A stretch of 64,000 nucleotides of DNA, from assembly GCA_963739045.1 (NCBI GenBank), contig CAVTYY010000001.1:434001-498000 (forward strand). Reading direction: 5' to 3'. The position numbers and the translations under genes are program-made. The notes beneath the pieces were generated by a model. It saw only the letters and a list, made by a program, of their open reading frames with translations. It was not told the origin of the DNA and made no database searches. This document shows, piece after piece, positions 1-8,249 of the stretch. Position 1 is the first letter of the stretch; every line of letters starts with the position of its first letter. This DNA is from Halobacillus_B sp963739045 (GTDB taxonomy: Bacteria; Bacillota; Bacilli; Bacillales; Halobacillaceae).

Positions 1-231
1 ACCGTAAAAGGAGGGCATTTCATGGCCATGAAAGGTCCTCATTTACAGGATGAAATGGAAGAGGCAAATCTAGCACTTCAGACGGTTGGAGGCGAAGTTC
101 AGGATATTCATACGTTTGAACTGCCTGAAGAAGGCGGCGAGCGTAATATTGCCTTGGTAGAAAAGCGTAGAAAAACACCTAAGAAATACCCGCGTAAAGC
201 GGGAACACCGAATAAAACGCCGATTCAATAA
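1..231 (+). CDS. rsmG: RsmG, 16S rRNA (guanine-527-N7)-methyltransferase, C-terminal part
   Basis: Only the last 76 or so codons are in the window; the frame is open from base 1. RsmG methylates N7 of G527 in 16S rRNA using S-adenosylmethionine. Seen: the AMKG stretch, a VGGEV-type strand, and the C-terminal signature KTPKKYPRKAGTPNKTPI, which is diagnostic for this family. The ATG at base 22 is internal and not the start. In Bacillus the gene closes the mnmE-mnmG-rsmG operon next to oriC and is followed by noc. Here noc is 17 kb away, so the junction after this gene marks an insertion or rearrangement. Confidence 0.93.
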   Translation, partial: TVKGGHFMAMKGPHLQDEMEEANLALQTVGGEVQDIHTFELPEEGGERNIALVEKRRKTPKKYPRKAGTPNKTPIQ

Positions 232-253
232 TACAAACGAAGCTGGGATAACC

Positions 254-294
254 AGAAAACCCGAACCAAAGAAAATCAATGGTTCGGGTTTTCT
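254..294 (+). terminator. Rho-independent terminator after rsmG
   Basis: A 15-bp perfect stem (arms at 254-268 and 280-294) contains AAAACCCGAAC and ends in a short T run. It is one of a family of near-identical hairpins in this window (see 2466, 8198, 28523). Confidence 0.85.
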
Positions 295-435
295 GCGTTC
301 CAGGGAGATGAAATCATCAAAAAGCCGGACTAAGTTTCTATTTCAGGATATAATTTCCTATTTATCTTAACTATGATAATTTAGAAGAAGGTACATTATT
401 TTTCAATCGTGAGGTGAAAGATTATCGGTTCCAGA

Positions 436-1050
436 GTGATGCATTTAATTGCTGCCTATCAAATTGCCAACGCCTATTCGATCGATCGTAAAACCGAAAT
501 GCTTGCAGGTGCTTTAGCCCCGGACGCTGTTTCTTCTAAAGACACGACTCATTATTACATAGGAAAGCATGAGGATTATTCAAGAACGATGGATTTACAG
601 CGTTTTGTTACCGAGCATAAAAGTGAGCTCAGCTCGCCTTTTTGGTTAGGCTATTATTCGCATTTAATTGCTGACCATATATGGCTGCAGGGTTTCTACT
701 TTTCCTGGTTGAGAAATCGTATGGAAAATGATCCGCAATTTTATACAGTTTACCATGAAGATTTCCGTTTGCTGAATGGGAAATTGCTGAAGCATTTTGG
801 ATTAAAGGAAGAGCTTGAGGCAAGCTTGCAAGCCTTCTGTTCATTTCCGGAAATGAAAGAGATTAATAAAGCGGACGTCAGTAGCTTTCTCGACTCTGCC
901 GTAGAGGATTTACACTACAGTCAGGAGGATCTTAACGCGCCTCTTCAGGTATTTACCATGCCGCAAATCATTGGTTATATCTGTACGAGTGTGGATAAAA
1001 GTCTGGTGTTGATGAATCGCTTGTCAGGATTAGAAGGAGGACGCTTATGA
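436..1050 (+). CDS. Zinc-dependent phospholipase C-like (PF00882-type) hydrolase
   Basis: A protein of about 204 residues resembling the Zn-dependent phospholipase C/D-like family. Seen: the N-terminal pattern (G-S-R-V-)MHLIAAYQIA, the acidic/His motif GALAPDA, an HYY and a second His-rich segment SHLIADHIW, which would supply metal ligands in this fold. GTG at 436 is the first usual start, but the conserved N-terminus reads upstream as I-I-G-S-R-V-M-H, and the SD-like GAGGTG lies at 411-416, so initiation at ATC 424 or ATT 421 is possible. The last codons overlap the next gene by 4 bp (ATGA), so the two are translationally coupled. Substrate unknown. Confidence 0.7.
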   Translation: MMHLIAAYQIANAYSIDRKTEMLAGALAPDAVSSKDTTHYYIGKHEDYSRTMDLQRFVTEHKSELSSPFWLGYYSHLIADHIWLQGFYFSWLRNRMENDPQFYTVYHEDFRLLNGKLLKHFGLKEELEASLQAFCSFPEMKEINKADVSSFLDSAVEDLHYSQEDLNAPLQVFTMPQIIGYICTSVDKSLVLMNRLSGLEGGRL

Positions 1051-1535
1051 AGATCGTCGTATTAGCAGACACCCATTTCCCGAAAAAAGGCAGCCAGCTT
1101 CCTTCACGACTATTAGAAGAGCTTCCCGGCGCAGACTTAATCATTCATGCAGGTGACTGGCAGACACCTTCGCTTTATGAGGAATTAGCCGGTTACGCTC
1201 CCGTAAAAGGAGTGTATGGAAACGTCGATGGAGATGACATCAAAGCGCTGGTCCCCTTTCAGCAAATACTTGAAATAGAAGGAAAGCGTATCGGTCTGGT
1301 TCACGGCCATGGAGAAAAGAAAACCACGGAGAAACGCGTGGTAGAAGCCTTTTCAGAAGATCAAGTCGATCTGATTATTTTCGGTCACTCTCACCTGCCG
1401 CTCTTGCGTTATGTCAAAAAGGTGATGATTTTCAACCCTGGATCTGTCACAGATAAGCGGAAACTCCCCTATTATTCTTTCGGTATTTTACATGTCAATG
1501 AAGAAATTGAAGCTCGCCATATATTCTTTTCTTAA
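1047..1535 (+). CDS. YfcE/MJ0936-family metallophosphoesterase
   Basis: A calcineurin-like phosphoesterase of 162 residues, the usual length of the small YfcE/MJ0936 family (phosphodiesterases with two metal ions). All signature blocks are visible in order: LADTH near residue 7, HAGDW near 35, GNVDGD near 58, VHGHGE near 86 and the closing GHSH near 112, followed by NPGS. These supply the D, H, D, N, H, H, H ligands of the dimetal site. The start overlaps the stop of the phospholipase-like gene, so both are probably one transcript. Physiological substrate is not known for this family; cytoplasmic. Confidence 0.88.
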   Translation: MKIVVLADTHFPKKGSQLPSRLLEELPGADLIIHAGDWQTPSLYEELAGYAPVKGVYGNVDGDDIKALVPFQQILEIEGKRIGLVHGHGEKKTTEKRVVEAFSEDQVDLIIFGHSHLPLLRYVKKVMIFNPGSVTDKRKLPYYSFGILHVNEEIEARHIFFS

Positions 1536-1607
1536 GTTAAGTGAAAAAAATTTTTATCACTAATCACTATACAAGAAAGGAATTTTAGTGTTAAAGTCGA
1601 AGTAGTT

Positions 1608-1622
1608 AAGAGAACGCTTTCT
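1608..1622 (+). promoter_or_regulatory. Possible CcpA cre-like site before the KduD-type gene
   Basis: The 15-bp site around AGAACGCTTTCT matches the cre consensus WTGNAANCGNWNNCW at about 13 of 15 positions and is nearly palindromic. Its place just upstream of a sugar-acid dehydrogenase would suit carbon catabolite control. This is inference only. Confidence 0.3.
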
Positions 1623-1660
1623 TATTAGTGTTTTAAATATGAGAGAAAAAGGGGATTTTT

Positions 1661-2422
1661 ATGAGTCAGAATCTATTTAATTTGGATGGAAAAGTAGCAG
1701 CAATTACAGGAGCCACCAGAGGGATTGGGCGCTCTGTCGCCTTAGCTTTGGCAGAAGCAGGAGCAGATATCGCTCTTCTTCAAAGGAATCCAGATCAATT
1801 AGATGTGAAGAATGAAATCGAAGAGCTTGGCCGCACGTGTCACATCATTCCTTGTGATCTTAACCAATTAGAACAGGTGAAGGAAGCTGTTCCGTCCGTT
1901 GTTTCCTCATTCGGAAAAATTGATATTTTAGTCAACTGTGCGGGGATCCAGCGTCGTTCGCCTTCGGTTGATTTTCCGGAAGAAGACTGGGACGATGTGA
2001 TCAATGTGAACTTAAAAACCGTTTGGCTTCTTTGTCAGCAAGCGGGCCGCTATATGGTTCCGCAGAAAAGCGGGAAGATCATTAACTTTGCTTCTCTCTT
2101 ATCCTACCAGGGAGGCATCACAGTTCCTGCTTATGCAGCATCTAAAGGCGGCGTATCTCAATTAACGAAAGCCTTGTCCAATGAATGGGCTCAGCACCAT
2201 GTGAATGTGAATGCGATTGTGCCAGGATACGTCGCGACAGATATGAATACGGCCCTCATTAATGATGAGAATCGTAATCAGCAGATTCTTGACCGCATTC
2301 CTGCCGGAGATTGGGGAAAACCTGAAGACTTTAAAGGAACTGCCGTGTTCTTAGCTTCAGACGCGTCTAACTATGTTCATGGTCATCAATTAGCTGTTGA
2401 TGGCGGCTGGTTAGGTAGATAA
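1661..2422 (+). CDS. kduD: SDR oxidoreductase, KduD-type (2-dehydro-3-deoxy-D-gluconate 5-dehydrogenase-like)
   Basis: A classical short-chain dehydrogenase of 253 residues. Seen: the NAD(P)-binding TGATRGIG near residue 17, the NCAG motif (usual NNAG), the catalytic Ser in FASLLS, YAASK with catalytic Tyr and Lys near 158-162, and a C-terminus (DRIPAG-WG ... VDGGWLGR) characteristic of KduD rather than FabG. KduD works in pectin/hexuronate breakdown, but no kduI, kdgK or kdgA is nearby, so the gene stands alone and its substrate is inferred. AGGGG lies 10 bp before the ATG. A terminator follows directly. Confidence 0.75.
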   Translation: MSQNLFNLDGKVAAITGATRGIGRSVALALAEAGADIALLQRNPDQLDVKNEIEELGRTCHIIPCDLNQLEQVKEAVPSVVSSFGKIDILVNCAGIQRRSPSVDFPEEDWDDVINVNLKTVWLLCQQAGRYMVPQKSGKIINFASLLSYQGGITVPAYAASKGGVSQLTKALSNEWAQHHVNVNAIVPGYVATDMNTALINDENRNQQILDRIPAGDWGKPEDFKGTAVFLASDASNYVHGHQLAVDGGWLGR

Positions 2423-2465
2423 TTAGAAAAAAAGTAAAGAGGCAGAGACAAAATAGTGGATGCCA

Positions 2466-2506
2466 GAAAAACCCGAACCCTTTATTTACAGGGGTTCGGG
2501 TTTTTT
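2466..2506 (+). terminator. Bidirectional terminator between kduD-like gene and nei
   Basis: Stem AAAAACCCGAACCC paired with GGGGTTCGGGTTTTT, followed by T6. It shares its stem core with the terminators at 254, 8198 and 28523 and could also serve nei on the other strand. Confidence 0.87.
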
Positions 2507-2516
2507 GCTGTGGAAC

Positions 2517-3353
2517 TTATTTCTGTCCCGGCTGCTTTTTTTGACAGGTTGGACAGTAGTAGCACCGTCTTGAACCTGCGCGGAATTTGATAATTTCTGT
2601 GCCGTCGATCCGACAAGGCAGCCCTTCGCGATTAAATACCCAATGGCGATACTCATTGCGTTTGGCTCCCTGTGCTTTTAGCTCCCGGGCTAATTGAAGA
2701 TCGTTGGTAATTCCATTATTTCGGTAGGATCTCCACGTCAATTCCATGCACGCTTTAGCAGCTTCGTGTAATTGCTTCATACTGCAGTCTGCCGGTCGCA
2801 GATCTGGGTGTATTTGAGCGGCAAATAGAATTTCACTTCTTAAATAGTTGCCGATCCCGGCAATGAAGGATTGATCCAGCAGAAGTATGCTCCATTTTCG
2901 ATTGGTGAATGCCTTGCTTGTAAAGCGCTCCACGAGTTTCTGCTCGGAGATGGGTTCATTGAGAAGGTCTGGACCTGTTTTTGAAATAAACGGATGTTCA
3001 GGTACTTCTTCGTTTTTTAATACTTCAATATCAGAGGCACTGTAAAGCAGGGCCGACTTCTCTTCATTGTGAATCGCAAGCCGAAGCTGCCGGTTCGTTT
3101 TAGGATAGTTATACGCATTTCTGACATACCATTTTCCGTATAGCTGATTGTGAGAATAAAGCGTATAGCCATTATCGAAACGGATCAGCATGGCTTTCCC
3201 CTTCGTTTCGACTTTCTTGATGGATGCTCCCTTAAAGAAGGGTTCATAATCCTTCAAGTAAGGAAAGGCAAAAGAGATCTCCATAACTGGCCGATTAAGC
3301 AAGGCGTCTTCCAGTTCATCTGCCGCTCTGCGTATTTCGGGACCTTCCGGCAT
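2517..3353 (-). CDS. nei: Endonuclease VIII-like DNA glycosylase (Nei)
   Basis: A base-excision repair glycosylase/AP lyase of the Fpg/Nei family, about 278 residues. The N-terminus PEGPEIRRAADELE is the Nei form; mature Pro is the nucleophile and Glu the acid. Further shared blocks: LYSHNQLYGKW, LLYSASDIEVL, LLDQSFIAGIGNYLRSEIL with the Asn of the H2TH domain. I start at the third codon so that Pro follows Met; an in-frame ATG two codons earlier exists. Odd: the C-terminal zinc finger has Cys-x2-Asp where Cys-x2-Cys is normal (GLPCRIDG), while the second pair CPTC and an extra Cys are present. Nei is uncommon in Bacillaceae, so this may be acquired. Confidence 0.85.
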   Translation of the reverse strand: MPEGPEIRRAADELEDALLNRPVMEISFAFPYLKDYEPFFKGASIKKVETKGKAMLIRFDNGYTLYSHNQLYGKWYVRNAYNYPKTNRQLRLAIHNEEKSALLYSASDIEVLKNEEVPEHPFISKTGPDLLNEPISEQKLVERFTSKAFTNRKWSILLLDQSFIAGIGNYLRSEILFAAQIHPDLRPADCSMKQLHEAAKACMELTWRSYRNNGITNDLQLARELKAQGAKRNEYRHWVFNREGLPCRIDGTEIIKFRAGSRRCYYCPTCQKKQPGQK

Positions 3354-3359
3354 ATCCAT

Positions 3360-3804
3360 TCCTCCTCTCTTAACTCATGACTTCAGTCTAACGGAAAGGT
3401 GGAAAGAAAGGGAGAGGAATGCTTCATACAATTATTCTAAAAAATCAATTTCTATACCTCCCCATTATTATTCTCCTTAAAATAAATGACTATCTTTACC
3501 AGTTTTTAGCTCTTTAACTATATAACTACCAAGTACTTATCTAAAAAGAACCATCCCTGTGTAAATGGACTCACCTAGCATATATTATTTCAATATAATA
3601 TATTAAAATATATATTTTTGTGAAAATGATGGTTTAAATATGGAAGTTATAAGGAATTAACGGTAATACCTTTTTAAAAAACGCAGGTTTGATTAGGGTC
3701 AAATGGAGAATTATTTGGTTGTTAAATTTACGTGATTAAGGTCAGGTTAGGTCTTTAATGGCGTAAGAAATTTTGCAGCATCATTTATGTTTAGGAGGGA
3801 GATC
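3360..3804. other. AT-rich intergenic stretch between nei and the EamA gene
   Basis: About 445 bp without a supportable gene. It must carry the divergent promoters of nei (leftward) and the EamA gene (rightward). An AT-only tract lies near 3590-3615. A strong SD (TAGGAGGGA, 3792-3800) sits just before the ATG at 3805. No RNA gene recognised. Confidence 0.5.
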
Positions 3805-4673
3805 ATGAGATTTGCAGGTGTAGGTTTAGTTATGCTGGCCGCTATATGCTGGGGGGTAGCGGAGGCATTGCCGATATTTTAATGAGTAAGGGCTGGGACC
3901 CTATTGTAATTTCCCTTTACCGTGGTGCGGTTGGATTTTTTTGTTTTCTCGTGTGGTTTCTTTTTCGTTTTAAACAAAACTGGAGTTTCTCTCCTCGGTT
4001 ATACAAATGGTCTATACTCGCAGGGGTGGGTGTTGCTGGAAATTTCACTTTTTATTTTCTCAGTATCCAATCCGCCAGTATTGCGGTGGCCGCTACTTTA
4101 ATGTATTCCGCCCCTGTATTCGTTCTTCTATTCTCTTTTTTATTACGAATAGAACGTTCGACTTGGTTTAAATGGGGATGTATCGCTGGTGTGCTTATAG
4201 GAATTATCCTGCTTACAGGTGCCTACAATATGGATTCTATTACGGTGAGTTTTCTAGGAGCAGCTTCAGGACTTGCTGCCGGACTCTCCTATGCCTTGTT
4301 TATATTCGGGTTTAAAAATGCATCTGAGATCGGAAAGCCACAGACAACGTTAACCATCGCCTTTTTTGCATTTTGTATCATCCTTCTTGTTTTTGCGGAT
4401 AAGGGTCAAACTGCAGCTGCGTTGACTTCCAGCGATGCAGGATGGTTTATTCTCTTAGGGATCTTAGGTGCTGGAATTTCGTTTATTCTGTATTTCATTG
4501 GTATACGCCGGACGGCCCCTACGACGGCTTCGATGGTTGCGATGGTAGAGCCCGTAACAGCTTCATTATTCGGTGTTCTGCTTCTTGGAGATCATATGAA
4601 GATGATTCAACTTCTTGGTATGGTGCTCATCCTGGTTACGGTCACCGTCCTTAGTGTGAAGCAGTCCGACTGA
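3805..4673 (+). pseudogene. EamA/DMT-family transporter with a single-base frameshift near codon 17
   Basis: A ten-helix drug/metabolite-type permease of the EamA superfamily (two EamA repeats). The SD TAGGAGGGA and ATG at 3805 start a normal N-terminus (MRFAGVGLVMLAAICWG), but that frame ends in TAA 26 codons in. The rest, beginning SGGIADILMSKGWDP, continues in another frame to 4673. The shift falls at or beside a run of six G (3851-3856); one extra base there restores one reading frame of about 290 codons, the normal family length. It is either a real recent mutation, a slippage-prone switch, or a sequencing error. A shorter start at 3846 would lose the first helix. Substrate unknown. Confidence 0.8.
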
Positions 4674-4717
4674 GTAAGTTTATTTTCATTCCACAAATCA
4701 TTCGTTAAATGCCAAAA

Positions 4718-4750
4718 AAAGAAACGCCTTCGTACTGAAGGCGTTTCTTT
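4718..4750. terminator. Bidirectional terminator
   Basis: Stem AAAGAAACGCCTTC with its complement at 4737-4750 and a 5-nt loop. It has A and T tracts on both sides, so it can serve the convergent EamA and SDR genes. Confidence 0.88.
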
Positions 4751-4769
4751 ACTGGTTTTACAAAAATAA

Positions 4770-5639
4770 TCAACTTGAAGTGAATAGACCGCCGTTAATG
4801 TGAATAAATTGTCCCGTAATGTAACTGGAGTCATCAGAGGCAAGCAGCACGTAGCTTCCTGCATGTTCCACGGGCTGACCGGGACGTCCCATTGGAGTGT
4901 TGGTTCCAAATTCCTTTACTTTATCTTCTGGGAAAGTAGAAGGAATCAGCGGTGTCCAGATCGGTCCTGGAGCTACCCCGTTTACACGAATGCCTTTACT
5001 CACCAGTTGTTTAGCCATGGATCTCGTAAATGCAACGACAGCTCCTTTAGTAGCTGTATAGTCCACCAGTTCCGGATTTCCGGTATAAGGATTGATGGAG
5101 GCTGTATTAATGATTGCACTTCCCTCTTTCAAATGAGGAATAGCTGCTTTCGTTAAGTGGAACATGGAAAAGATATTCGTACGGAACGTTTGCTCAAGCT
5201 GTTCGGTAGAAATATTGAGTAAATCATCCGTTGGGTGCTGCTCAGCCGCATTGTTCACTAAAATGTCCAGTTTGCCCAGTTCGTTGACGGTGCGTTCTAC
5301 TGCCTGTTTACAGACCGTTTCATCCCCTACATCTCCTGGAATTAAAATGGCGCGGCGCCCTTCTGCTTCGATTTTCGATTTAGTGTATTCGGCATCCTCG
5401 TGTTCCTCTAAATAGGATATGGCCACGTCAGCTCCTTCTTTTGCATAACTGATCGCTACTGACCGTCCAATGCCGCTGTCTCCTCCTGTAATGAGGGCAA
5501 CTTTTCCTTGTAGTTTGTTTCCGCTTTTATAGTCTTCATCCGCGTGGAGCGGCTTAGGGTTCATGTCCTGTTCATGACCGGGCTGTCTGGATTGTTCCTG
5601 TCCTGGCTGGCCTTGGGTTTGTCGATTCATACGATCCAT
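4770..5639 (-). CDS. Stress-type SDR oxidoreductase (YhdF/YdaD-like)
   Basis: A short-chain dehydrogenase of 289 residues. It has the polar N-terminal extension (about 40 residues, rich in Gln, ending HADEDYKSGNKLQGK) typical of the general-stress group YdaD/YhdF/YhxC. Seen: TGGDSGIGR near residue 52, NNAAEQ instead of NNAG, the TASINPY segment with catalytic Ser, YTATKGA with Tyr and Lys, and a C-terminus SYITGQFIHINGG. Start is well fixed: AAGGAGG lies 8 bp before the ATG. In B. subtilis relatives are in the SigB regulon; I cannot confirm a SigB promoter here. Substrate unknown. Confidence 0.85.
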   Translation of the reverse strand: MDRMNRQTQGQPGQEQSRQPGHEQDMNPKPLHADEDYKSGNKLQGKVALITGGDSGIGRSVAISYAKEGADVAISYLEEHEDAEYTKSKIEAEGRRAILIPGDVGDETVCKQAVERTVNELGKLDILVNNAAEQHPTDDLLNISTEQLEQTFRTNIFSMFHLTKAAIPHLKEGSAIINTASINPYTGNPELVDYTATKGAVVAFTRSMAKQLVSKGIRVNGVAPGPIWTPLIPSTFPEDKVKEFGTNTPMGRPGQPVEHAGSYVLLASDDSSYITGQFIHINGGLFTSS

Positions 5640-5859
5640 TGCTGAATCCTCCTTTTTGTAATTGGTACTTTTTACAAGATGTTATGAGTGATTCCACGTA
5701 TGCACGAGTTCAAACTCATTTTTCTAAAAAAGAGGATGAATTACCCTGGATAGGAGTTAATGGCCGCCTGGCTGAAATTTAACTAAGTGCGTATTGTTTA
5801 AATGAATAACGATTGCCTCATTTAGCCATTGCCTCACTAGCTTATACATTCTTGAAAAG

Positions 5860-6372
5860 TCAATGAATGACCACTGTTCCTGCAATCCAATCATATAGAT
5901 TTCTCTTTTTGCGATTGGTAAGGGGAAGGATCAGATAAATAATTATTATTAAATTGACGGACGTCAAAATGATGGAGATTGTATTCTCGGAAAACGGGTT
6001 AGGCAGCATGTATCGCCATATACCGAAGTGGGCAATTTCCCAGGGCATAAACTTGATAGCTGTTCGAGTAATGGATCGGCCGATTCCTATACGGCAGCCC
6101 TCATCCCCTGCCACACAGATACCCATTTTCCTTTTTCCCCACGTCCCTTGCCATTTAGAGTATTCACTTAGAATGAAATAAAGTGAAACGGGGAAGGTCA
6201 TCATCAAGAAACCTGTCAATTCTGCTGTTACAGGGGAATGTGAAAATAAAGGAGTAATAGTCGGTCGGAAAAAGAAAAAAAGGGTGCCTAAAACAAATAT
6301 GCCGTAAGCAGCAATAATGAGAAAATCTAATAAGAAAGCACAAATTCGAATTTTAAATGGAGCGTAAGACAT
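5860..6372 (-). CDS. RDD-family membrane protein
   Basis: About 170 residues with three or four hydrophobic segments and the RDD signature: an early R-x-x-A-F-x-L-D in helix 1, the mid motif QGTWGKRKMGI, and LYDWIAGTVV near the C-terminus. I choose the ATG giving MSYAPFK because AAGGAGAG lies 9 bp ahead; the more upstream ATG at 6411 lacks an SD. Some RDD proteins of halophiles have been linked to Na+ transport, but most have no known function; any such role here is inference. Standing alone, with no terminator recognised behind it. Confidence 0.78.
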   Translation of the reverse strand: MSYAPFKIRICAFLLDFLIIAAYGIFVLGTLFFFFRPTITPLFSHSPVTAELTGFLMMTFPVSLYFILSEYSKWQGTWGKRKMGICVAGDEGCRIGIGRSITRTAIKFMPWEIAHFGIWRYMLPNPFSENTISIILTSVNLIIIIYLILPLTNRKKRNLYDWIAGTVVIH

Positions 6373-6572
6373 ATGAGCATGCTCTCCTTGTTTATTCGTA
6401 TGTACTCTCAAAATTGATAACTAGAAGCGGAAAAGAGCTTAAGTTCTATGACTATGCTGTTACCATTTTGAGGTGCCTTTTAAAATGAAAAGAAACAGAG
6501 AATCTGTTATCGACTCTCTGCTTTGAAGTAATTTATCAATCCTTTTCTTTTATGTTAGACCACATGGATAAA

Positions 6573-7454
6573 TTAGAATTCTGCCGTAATGGGCAGCATA
6601 AACGGTTTCAATGGCTTTAGAAATTTTCCCCTCACCATAAGGTCACTTCCCCGGTGAAAAACTTCCGGTTCAAACGGATGGTTCAGCCGATCTGGAGTAA
6701 AGAATACGTGAACTTCCTGGAAAGGCACAGGGATCAGTTCGCAAATTTGCACTAAGTCCGGCATATGCGCCCCGGCACAATCATAAATTTCCAGGCAACC
6801 TTCTATGACATTGAAAAGAAGCAGAATGTCTAAGTCACTCGAATAATATAAATGCGAGGCTAATTCGGAATTCACCAAGTTTAAATAAAAGGCAGAACGG
6901 TAAGTAAGCGCTGTCATTTGGTGGGAGTTTGGCTCGTTTTCTTTAAGTAAACGGTAGACAAGCTTCGCATCTTCTTCCTTAGCTAAGTCCAGTTTTTTGA
7001 GTGGGAGCGGTTGGGCTGGTTTGTGGAGATAACGGGTTTTGAAATAGTGCTGAGTCACGGATTGAAAACCATAGGGAGTGTAGAGTTCTGGATTGGATGT
7101 GTAGAGAAAACTGCGTTCATATCGCTCATCGATATGCTCAAGCAATAGCTTGAACAGGGACTTCATGAGCCCTTGATCTCTATACTCAGGGTGTGTCATA
7201 ACGGACTGGATGCCTGCACTTTGATAAATTTTCCCTTCCATAATGAGCGGCATATCGAAACACGATACGTTCGATATGGCATGATTGTCGACGAGGTAAG
7301 TAAAAGGGTGATAGGTGTGATCCCAGAATCCCTGGTCATAGAATCGGCGGAATTCTGCGGCAGAGATACCGAACACTTCCTCAAATAATGGATAAAGACG
7401 TTCGCGCTGGACATCAACATGGGAATAACCCTTATCAAATGTAAGTACCTTCAT
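6573..7454 (-). CDS. GNAT-family N-acetyltransferase, two-domain form
   Basis: About 293 residues. The N-terminal half is a GNAT fold: the acetyl-CoA loop lies around VMTHPEYRDQGLMKSL (Q/R-x-x-G-x-A/M pattern), then LYTSNPELYTPYGF with the usual late Tyr. The C-terminal part resembles the extra domain of the larger Eis-like acetyltransferases found in Firmicutes. Start ATG has AGGAGGGTTCAG upstream. Acceptor substrate unknown. It is divergent from the next GNAT gene at 7631; the two are not close relatives by eye. Confidence 0.75.
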   Translation of the reverse strand: MKVLTFDKGYSHVDVQRERLYPLFEEVFGISAAEFRRFYDQGFWDHTYHPFTYLVDNHAISNVSCFDMPLIMEGKIYQSAGIQSVMTHPEYRDQGLMKSLFKLLLEHIDERYERSFLYTSNPELYTPYGFQSVTQHYFKTRYLHKPAQPLPLKKLDLAKEEDAKLVYRLLKENEPNSHQMTALTYRSAFYLNLVNSELASHLYYSSDLDILLLFNVIEGCLEIYDCAGAHMPDLVQICELIPVPFQEVHVFFTPDRLNHPFEPEVFHRGSDLMVRGKFLKPLKPFMLPITAEF

Positions 7455-7630
7455 CTGAACCCTCCTAAAATAAACAAAGTGAATTTTCTGACAACTATTG
7501 ATTTTAATTAAATTATACTATCTTTGTCAGGGAAAAAATAGAGGAAATAAACAGCGAAAAATGTAAGGATTTAGTGATAAAATGGAGGATAAATCTGGAA
7601 TTTATTGTCGAATTACAAGGGGGAAGAAAG

Positions 7631-8164
7631 ATGATTAAGTTAGAGAAGGTACAAAAGGAAGAGGAATCCATCCTCCACAATTTAATGCAGTTTTATATAT
7701 ACGAATTTAGTCGATATAAACCGTCAATCACTTTAGAGCCTGAAGGAACCTATCGTCAATTTGATTTGGACAAATATTGGAACGATCCCGCTTTTCAAGC
7801 TTTCTTTATTAGGTATAACACAGAGCTTGCTGGATTTGCTCTTGTGGAAAACGAACCAGCGGTGAAGACGATTCAGGAATTTTTTATCATGGCGAAATAC
7901 AGCGGCCGCGGATTTGGTAAAGAAGCAGCTACCATGCTGTTTCACTTGTATCCTGGCAATTGGACTCTTTCCCAAATTGAAGCGAATTATCCTGCCCAGG
8001 CGTTCTGGAGAAAGCTGATTCACCGGCTTACGAATGGAAAGATGGTGGAGCGGTATGATGAAGATAGGAATTCGATTCAGGAGTTTCACACCGATTCTTT
8101 TGTAAAAAAAGGAGACGGAAATAAACCATTTCTTGGAAGTGTCCAAAGCGGCACCTCAGTATAG
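7631..8164 (+). CDS. GNAT-family N-acetyltransferase
   Basis: About 177 residues. A GNAT core is visible: IQEFFIMAKYSGRGFGKEAA is the acetyl-CoA binding motif A, and ANYPAQAFWRKLI the following late helix. I use the ATG after AAGGGGGAAGAAAG (SD about 7 bp away) rather than the longer start at 7574. The last residues run out in a polar tail before a strong terminator. Substrate unknown; this group is often annotated only as acetyltransferase. Confidence 0.78.
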   Translation: MIKLEKVQKEEESILHNLMQFYIYEFSRYKPSITLEPEGTYRQFDLDKYWNDPAFQAFFIRYNTELAGFALVENEPAVKTIQEFFIMAKYSGRGFGKEAATMLFHLYPGNWTLSQIEANYPAQAFWRKLIHRLTNGKMVERYDEDRNSIQEFHTDSFVKKGDGNKPFLGSVQSGTSV

Positions 8165-8197
8165 CGGGAGTTTTGGACAAAAGAAGAGGATTCAGCT

Positions 8198-8236
8198 GAA
8201 AACCCGAACTCATTTTCGAAATGAGTTCGGGTTTTC
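8198..8236. terminator. Terminator between convergent GNAT and splB
   Basis: Stem GAAAACCCGAACTCAT with its complement and a short loop, T-rich end. Third member of the AACCCGAAC hairpin family; placed so it can end both converging genes. Confidence 0.87.
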
Positions 8237-8249
8237 CATTTCACATGGT

